In this document: piece after piece, positions 5,724 through 8,345 of the stretch
Layout: each line of letters begins with the position of its first letter
How positions within the stretch are numbered: position 1 is the stretch's first letter
DNA from: an uncultured Bacilli bacterium
GTDB lineage: Bacteria > Bacillota_I > Bacilli_A > RF39 > UBA660
Length of the DNA: 8,345 bases
NCBI GenBank assembly: GCA_934102255.1
Contig: CAKOSN010000050.1
Coordinates: 1-8,345 of the forward strand
Direction of reading: 5' to 3'
Notes under the pieces: model-generated
Databases searched by the model: none
The model's input: only the letters and a program-made list of their open reading frames with translations
Told to the model about the DNA's origin: nothing
Made by a program: the position numbers and the translations under genes

Positions 5724-6986
5724 ATGAAAATATTTAAAGATAAAAAAAGAAAGATTATAATAACTACTTTAGTTAGTACTTTTGTAGTTACAGGACTTAT
5801 TATTACTTATTATAATTCTATTCCAAAAGAAGAACCATTAATTGGGGCTTATATAGATGGAATTTATTCAGAGACTTTACCATCAAAAGGTAGTGGTTAT
5901 AAAGTAGAAAAAATAGTATGTGATAATAATAAGAACGCTAGTTGGGACTATGATAAATGGGGAATAAAGCTTTCTAACTGGGGGACAAGAAGTAGGTGCA
6001 ATATTTATTTCAATAGCTTAGAAAGTTTTACGCTTGCTAATAAAACATTTTATTTAGATGAAATGCAAAGATGTCCAACGATGAATAGTGATGGCACAGT
6101 AACGGTAACTGGTATGGAATATACTTCTGGTTATTTATGTAAGGCTAAAGATGCTTACGGTGATTCATATTATTATCGTGGTAATGTAACTAATAACTAT
6201 GTAAAATTTGCTGAATTTTATTGGCGTATTATTCGCATTAATGGCGATGGCACGGTAAGAGTTATATATGATGGAACGAGTGCTCATATCAATGGTGAGT
6301 CAAGTGAAGATAGAAGAATTGGAATTAGCGCCTTTAATATTAGTGATAATGACAATGCGTATTTCGGATATATGTATGGTAAAACGGGTGCATCAACCTA
6401 TGCAGAGACCCATGCTAATACCAATAATTCAGCAATAAAGACTTATCTTGATACATGGTATGAAAATAATATTAAAGGAACAACAAATGAGCAATATGTT
6501 AAAGATAATTTATTTTGTAACGATCGCTCTATGAGTAGTAGTACACCAAACGGCTATAGCAATAAAGGTTATGGTGTTGAAAAAACGGCTTATCGTTGGA
6601 GTTATTTTGCAAATAGTTCTTATAACAATAAAATGATGTTAACTTGTTCGCAAAAGAATGATGCGTTTACAGTAAATGATACTAGTAAAGGTAATGGTGC
6701 TTTAACTTATGGTGTAGGACTTGTAACAACTGATGAAGTTGTTTTGGCAGGAGGTTGGAGTTCAGAAAATTTAAAATATTATCTATATTCTGGAAAAAAT
6801 TATTGGACAATGTCGCCTATTTACTTTGATGGCAGTGTTGCTCTTGAGCGCCGTGTGGGTTGGGAAGGCGGCACATCTGGCGGCAGTGGTGTACGTAGTA
6901 CCTGGGGTGCCCGCCCAGTTTTAAATTTAAGCTCTGATGTCTTAAAAAATGGCAATGGGACGGCATCTGACCCATATCACGCTTAA
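5724..6986 (+). CDS. Membrane-anchored surface protein 2 with C-terminal DGR-type variable lectin-like domain
   Basis: The protein has 420 residues. The start has a clear AGGAGA 10 bases upstream. A short basic N-terminus and a hydrophobic helix at about 10-30 act as signal anchor or signal peptide. Residues 40-96 carry the same small Cys-pair module as the first paralogue (C66, C92; GSGYKVEKIVC) but diverged in sequence. Residues 117-362 are nearly identical to surface protein 1, including FYWRIIRINGDG (165-176), then YWTMSP (360-365) and GARPVLNL (395-402). Residues 363-398 are the variable region VR2, with a residue set quite unlike VR1 at the same positions. The variable face of such domains is known in other DGR systems to bind diverse ligands. 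The paralogue pair probably arose by duplication or gene conversion of the C-terminal domain onto different anchors. A terminator follows at 7057-7086. Confidence 0.85.
   Translation: MKIFKDKKRKIIITTLVSTFVVTGLIITYYNSIPKEEPLIGAYIDGIYSETLPSKGSGYKVEKIVCDNNKNASWDYDKWGIKLSNWGTRSRCNIYFNSLESFTLANKTFYLDEMQRCPTMNSDGTVTVTGMEYTSGYLCKAKDAYGDSYYYRGNVTNNYVKFAEFYWRIIRINGDGTVRVIYDGTSAHINGESSEDRRIGISAFNISDNDNAYFGYMYGKTGASTYAETHANTNNSAIKTYLDTWYENNIKGTTNEQYVKDNLFCNDRSMSSSTPNGYSNKGYGVEKTAYRWSYFANSSYNNKMMLTCSQKNDAFTVNDTSKGNGALTYGVGLVTTDEVVLAGGWSSENLKYYLYSGKNYWTMSPIYFDGSVALERRVGWEGGTSGGSGVRSTWGARPVLNLSSDVLKNGNGTASDPYHA
6810..6918 (+). repeat. Variable region VR2 of a diversity-generating retroelement
   Basis: The 109 nt encode residues 363-398 of surface protein 2, the same length and frame as VR1. 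Against the TR at 5301-5410, 26 of 37 adenines but 15 of 59 other bases differ over 32 codons (hand count). None of the 16 AAY codons still encodes Asn; they read I,Y,D,S,V,L,R,G,E,G,G,S,G,R,S,W. The 3' end GGTGCCCGCCCAG is almost the same as in VR1. Confidence 0.82.
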
Positions 6987-7018
6987 GCATTTAGAATAAT
7001 TAATGCGAGGCAGAGAGG

Positions 7019-7044
7019 TCGCCAAATGAATCATCATATGGCGA
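7019..7044 (+). repeat. Hairpin containing the conserved element downstream of VR2 gene
   Basis: TCGCCAAATGA (7019-7029) pairs with TCATATGGCGA (7034-7044) around an ATCA loop, with one A-A mismatch. Its 7025-7042 part matches 5194-5211 at 17 of 18 positions. No T-run follows directly. It may be the DGR-type 3' stem-loop, or just part of a conserved 3' untranslated region. Confidence 0.55.
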
Positions 7045-7056
7045 TGCAACTTATTT

Positions 7057-7086
7057 GGTAGAAGAAGTATCTTCTATCTTTTTTTT
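7057..7086 (+). terminator. Intrinsic terminator of surface gene 2
   Basis: A perfect 7-bp stem TAGAAGA/TCTTCTA (7059-7065 with 7070-7076), extendable by two pairs to 9 bp, has an AGTA loop and is followed by eight T residues (7079-7086). Confidence 0.87.
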
Positions 7087-7088
7087 AG

Positions 7089-7117
7089 TTGATTTTTAGA
7101 AGAAAAGATATTACTAT
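7089..7117 (+). promoter_or_regulatory. Promoter candidate for the pRiA4b ORF-3-like gene
   Basis: TTGATT (7089-7094) and TACTAT (7112-7117) are separated by 17 bases, each a 4/6 consensus match, placed right after the terminator of the preceding gene and 39 bases before the next start codon. Confidence 0.35.
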
Positions 7118-7155
7118 AAGGGTGGAATGAAGGGAAATGTTATACGAAAGTATTA

Positions 7156-7737
7156 ATGTTTAAAGTAGGAATAAATGGATTAAAGAATAAGATATGGAGA
7201 GTAATGGAAGTTACTGATAAGATGACTATAGGAGATTTAGCCTATAGTATACTAGCTAGTTTTAATTCGTTAGCATATCATTTATATAGTATTGCTTATA
7301 AAGATAGAAAATATAAGAGCTATGTAGATAATGATTTAACATTTGATGATGAAATGGTATTAGAAGCTAGTCAAAGTATATTAAGGGATATGGGATTAAA
7401 TGATAATGATACCATGGAAATGGAATATGACATTGGATCTACGACAACATTTAAAATAAAGTATTTAGGTTTTAGAGAGTTAGAAGAAAATGATAAGACT
7501 TATTATCCAAGTATAATAGATGGTGCGGGTAATGGAATGTTAGATGATGTAAGTGATTCTTGGCTAGAAGATATGGTTAAAGATACTGATAAGTTAGGTT
7601 ATTCTAAATATCCTTATAGTATGGGATATGAAACTAATAAAATGTATGATTATAGAGAGTTTGACTTAAAAAAGAATAATATAATGGTTAAAAAAACTTA
7701 TCCTTTAATAAAAAAGGGATATGAAAATATAGAATAA
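7156..7737 (+). CDS. Plasmid pRiA4b ORF-3-like family protein
   Basis: The protein has 193 residues. Three family hallmarks appear in order: IWRVMEVTDKMTIGDL (13-28) followed by an aromatic/His helix (ASFNSLAYHLYSI, 34-46), then MEYDIGSTTTFKIKYLG (89-105), the equivalent of the YEYDFGDxW strand, then YPSIIDGAGNGMLDD (117-131), the equivalent of the YPxCxDG-x-N-P-E-D loop with its usual Cys residues absent. The family is widespread on plasmids, transposons and chromosomes, and its biochemical role is not known. No in-frame start exists upstream before a stop at 7117-7119. The nearest purine-rich site (AAGGG, 7130-7134) is 21 bases away, so initiation at this ATG is unusual; a mini-ORF at 7137-7163 overlaps it. 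The gene is convergent with the ASCH gene. Confidence 0.78.
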   Translation: MFKVGINGLKNKIWRVMEVTDKMTIGDLAYSILASFNSLAYHLYSIAYKDRKYKSYVDNDLTFDDEMVLEASQSILRDMGLNDNDTMEMEYDIGSTTTFKIKYLGFRELEENDKTYYPSIIDGAGNGMLDDVSDSWLEDMVKDTDKLGYSKYPYSMGYETNKMYDYREFDLKKNNIMVKKTYPLIKKGYENIE

Positions 7738-7747
7738 TATTAATAAA

Positions 7748-7812
7748 AGAAGTCTTAAAAGTTCCAAATGCCAAGTTGCCCTTTGGCATAAATTGGTTCT
7801 TTTAAGACTTCT
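7748..7812 (-). terminator. Large hairpin at the 3' end of the ASCH gene, likely terminator
   Basis: A perfect 14-bp stem pairs 7748-7761 with 7799-7812. Inside the loop a second stem pairs TGCCAA with TTGGCA. On the minus strand the outer stem is followed by TTTATTAATATT. The structure covers the last 19 codons and stop of the ASCH gene and lies just past the convergent gene's stop at 7737, so it could end transcription from one or both sides. Confidence 0.5.
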
Positions 7813-8135
7813 ATTACTTCTAATTGCCAAGCAAAGCGTCCTACTTCATAACGACCAGAATTATATTCTTCTTTATTTTTCTTAACTTCATTAATAAAAT
7901 TTTCATCCATATAAATACAATCCTTTAATAGACATTTACATATAATATGTTTAGGATTTTCTTGAGATTTAAGATAGGTACTTGCAATACTTACATTACT
8001 AGCTTTACTTCTTGCTTTAGCAGCATGAATATATATTTCCCCACGATAATTAGTTTTCCAACTTCTAGTTTCATATATTTTTACTTTATCTTTAATTAAA
8101 GTAGCAAAAGGTTCTCTTATAGTTAATACTTTCAT
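7755..8135 (-). CDS. ASCH domain-containing protein
   Basis: The protein has 126 residues, which is the size of one ASCH domain with nothing added. It shows the N-terminal signature LTIREPFATLI (4-14), YETRSW (21-26), YRGEIYIHAA (30-39), and the C-terminal pattern GRFAWQLE (99-106) followed by KGQLGIWNF (118-126). ASCH domains share the PUA-like beta-barrel fold and are thought to bind RNA or modified nucleotides; some members process modified nucleosides. The exact role here is unknown. The start codon is preceded by AGGAG with a 9-base gap on the minus strand. It is convergent with the pRiA4b ORF-3-like gene and divergent from the gene at 8250. No signal or membrane segment is present, so it is cytoplasmic. 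Confidence 0.87.
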   Translation of the reverse strand: MKVLTIREPFATLIKDKVKIYETRSWKTNYRGEIYIHAAKARSKASNVSIASTYLKSQENPKHIICKCLLKDCIYMDENFINEVKKNKEEYNSGRYEVGRFAWQLEVIEVLKEPIYAKGQLGIWNF

Positions 8136-8160
8136 AAATAGTTCTCCTAATTAAATTATA
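8136..8160 (-). promoter_or_regulatory. Ribosome binding site and -10 box of the ASCH gene
   Basis: On the minus strand TATAAT (8155-8160) is followed by AGGAGA and the ATG at 8135, so the leader is short. No good -35 is visible at 17 bases; the upstream DNA is almost pure A/T. Confidence 0.4.
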
Positions 8161-8227
8161 ACAAATTATATAGTATTAATTAATATAAAAATAATAAACA
8201 AATAAGAAAATATATGTTAATATAAAT

Positions 8228-8246
8228 TAGTCCAAAGGAAGGACTA
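8228..8246 (+). promoter_or_regulatory. Hairpin overlapping the Shine-Dalgarno site of the last gene
   Basis: TAGTCC (8228-8233) can pair with GGACTA (8241-8246) around the loop AAAGGAA. The ribosome binding site AAGGAAGGA, 6 bases before the ATG at 8250, lies partly in the loop and partly in the 3' arm, so translation could be modulated by folding. The stem is short and this may be chance. Confidence 0.35.
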
Positions 8247-8249
8247 TAT

Positions 8250-8345
8250 ATGAAAGAATTAGATATAAATAAAGAATATAATAATGGTGGGAGTTTATAT
8301 CTAGAAGATGGTTATTTATATAAGGTTTATAATGAAATAAGTTAT
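8250..8345 (+). CDS. Start of an unidentified gene (3' truncated by window)
   Basis: An ATG with a strong purine-rich ribosome binding site (AAGGAAGGA, 6-base gap) opens a frame of 32 codons that is still open at the window edge. The visible sequence begins MKELDINKEYNNGGSLYLED and continues with a Tyr-rich GYLYKVYNE stretch. There is no signal peptide. I do not recognise the family from this fragment. It is divergent from the ASCH gene across about 115 bases of very AT-rich DNA, which probably contains both promoters. Confidence 0.7.
   Translation, partial: MKELDINKEYNNGGSLYLEDGYLYKVYNEISY

Noticed and set aside
4971..6918. VR/TR similarity as plain tandem gene duplication with a truncated third copy
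   Set aside because: The third copy is only the VR-sized segment, and its differences fall on AAY codons, which ordinary decay would not produce; kept as a fallback only.
1..8345. tRNA, rRNA or insertion-sequence genes
   Set aside because: No cloverleaf, rRNA-like segment or transposase motif was seen on either strand.

Overview
The window is a very AT-rich stretch of bacterial DNA. Its strong AGGAG-type Shine-Dalgarno sites, T-tailed terminators and A/T-ending codons suggest an uncultured low-GC Bacillota (gut Bacilli / Erysipelotrichia-like). That placement is inference from composition and protein style, not from a marker gene. No CDS in the window ends in TGA, and Trp is written TGG throughout, apart from one suspicious in-frame TGA at 958.

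Layout. 1-267 is the 3' end of a DUF4143-type ATPase, closed by a clean terminator (281-310). 376-1422 is one long frame for an HExxH metallopeptidase-like protein, broken by a single TGA at 958-960. 1470-3360 is an overlapping OmpR-family response regulator and sensor histidine kinase. 3361-3803 is non-coding and holds two perfect 29-bp inverted copies of a palindrome around a 226-bp segment, which could be an invertible promoter or a small mobile element. 3804-5153 and 5724-6986 encode two membrane-anchored, extracellular paralogues with nearly identical C-terminal lectin-like domains. 7156-7737 is a pRiA4b ORF-3-like protein. 7755-8135 (minus strand) is an ASCH-domain protein. 8250-8345 is the start of an unidentified gene.

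The central observation is a diversity-generating retroelement (DGR) arrangement. Both surface proteins end in a 109-nt variable region (VR1 4971-5079, VR2 6810-6918). Between the two genes lies a non-coding 110-nt copy (5301-5410) in which the variable codons are almost all AAC or AAT. This is the signature of a DGR template repeat (TR), whose adenines are randomised during mutagenic retrohoming. By hand alignment, 16 of the first 32 TR codons are AAY; VR1 keeps Asn at 4 of those and VR2 at none, while most other codons are conserved. No reverse transcriptase or Avd gene is in the window, so the system must act in trans, lie outside the window, or be dead. Non-adenine differences show that this TR is not the exact current parent of either VR.

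Together the region looks like a surface-variation island: possible on/off switching by an invertible segment upstream of the first variable protein, protein-level diversity through the DGR, and a two-component system alongside that could regulate it. The link to the two-component system and the switch are inference.
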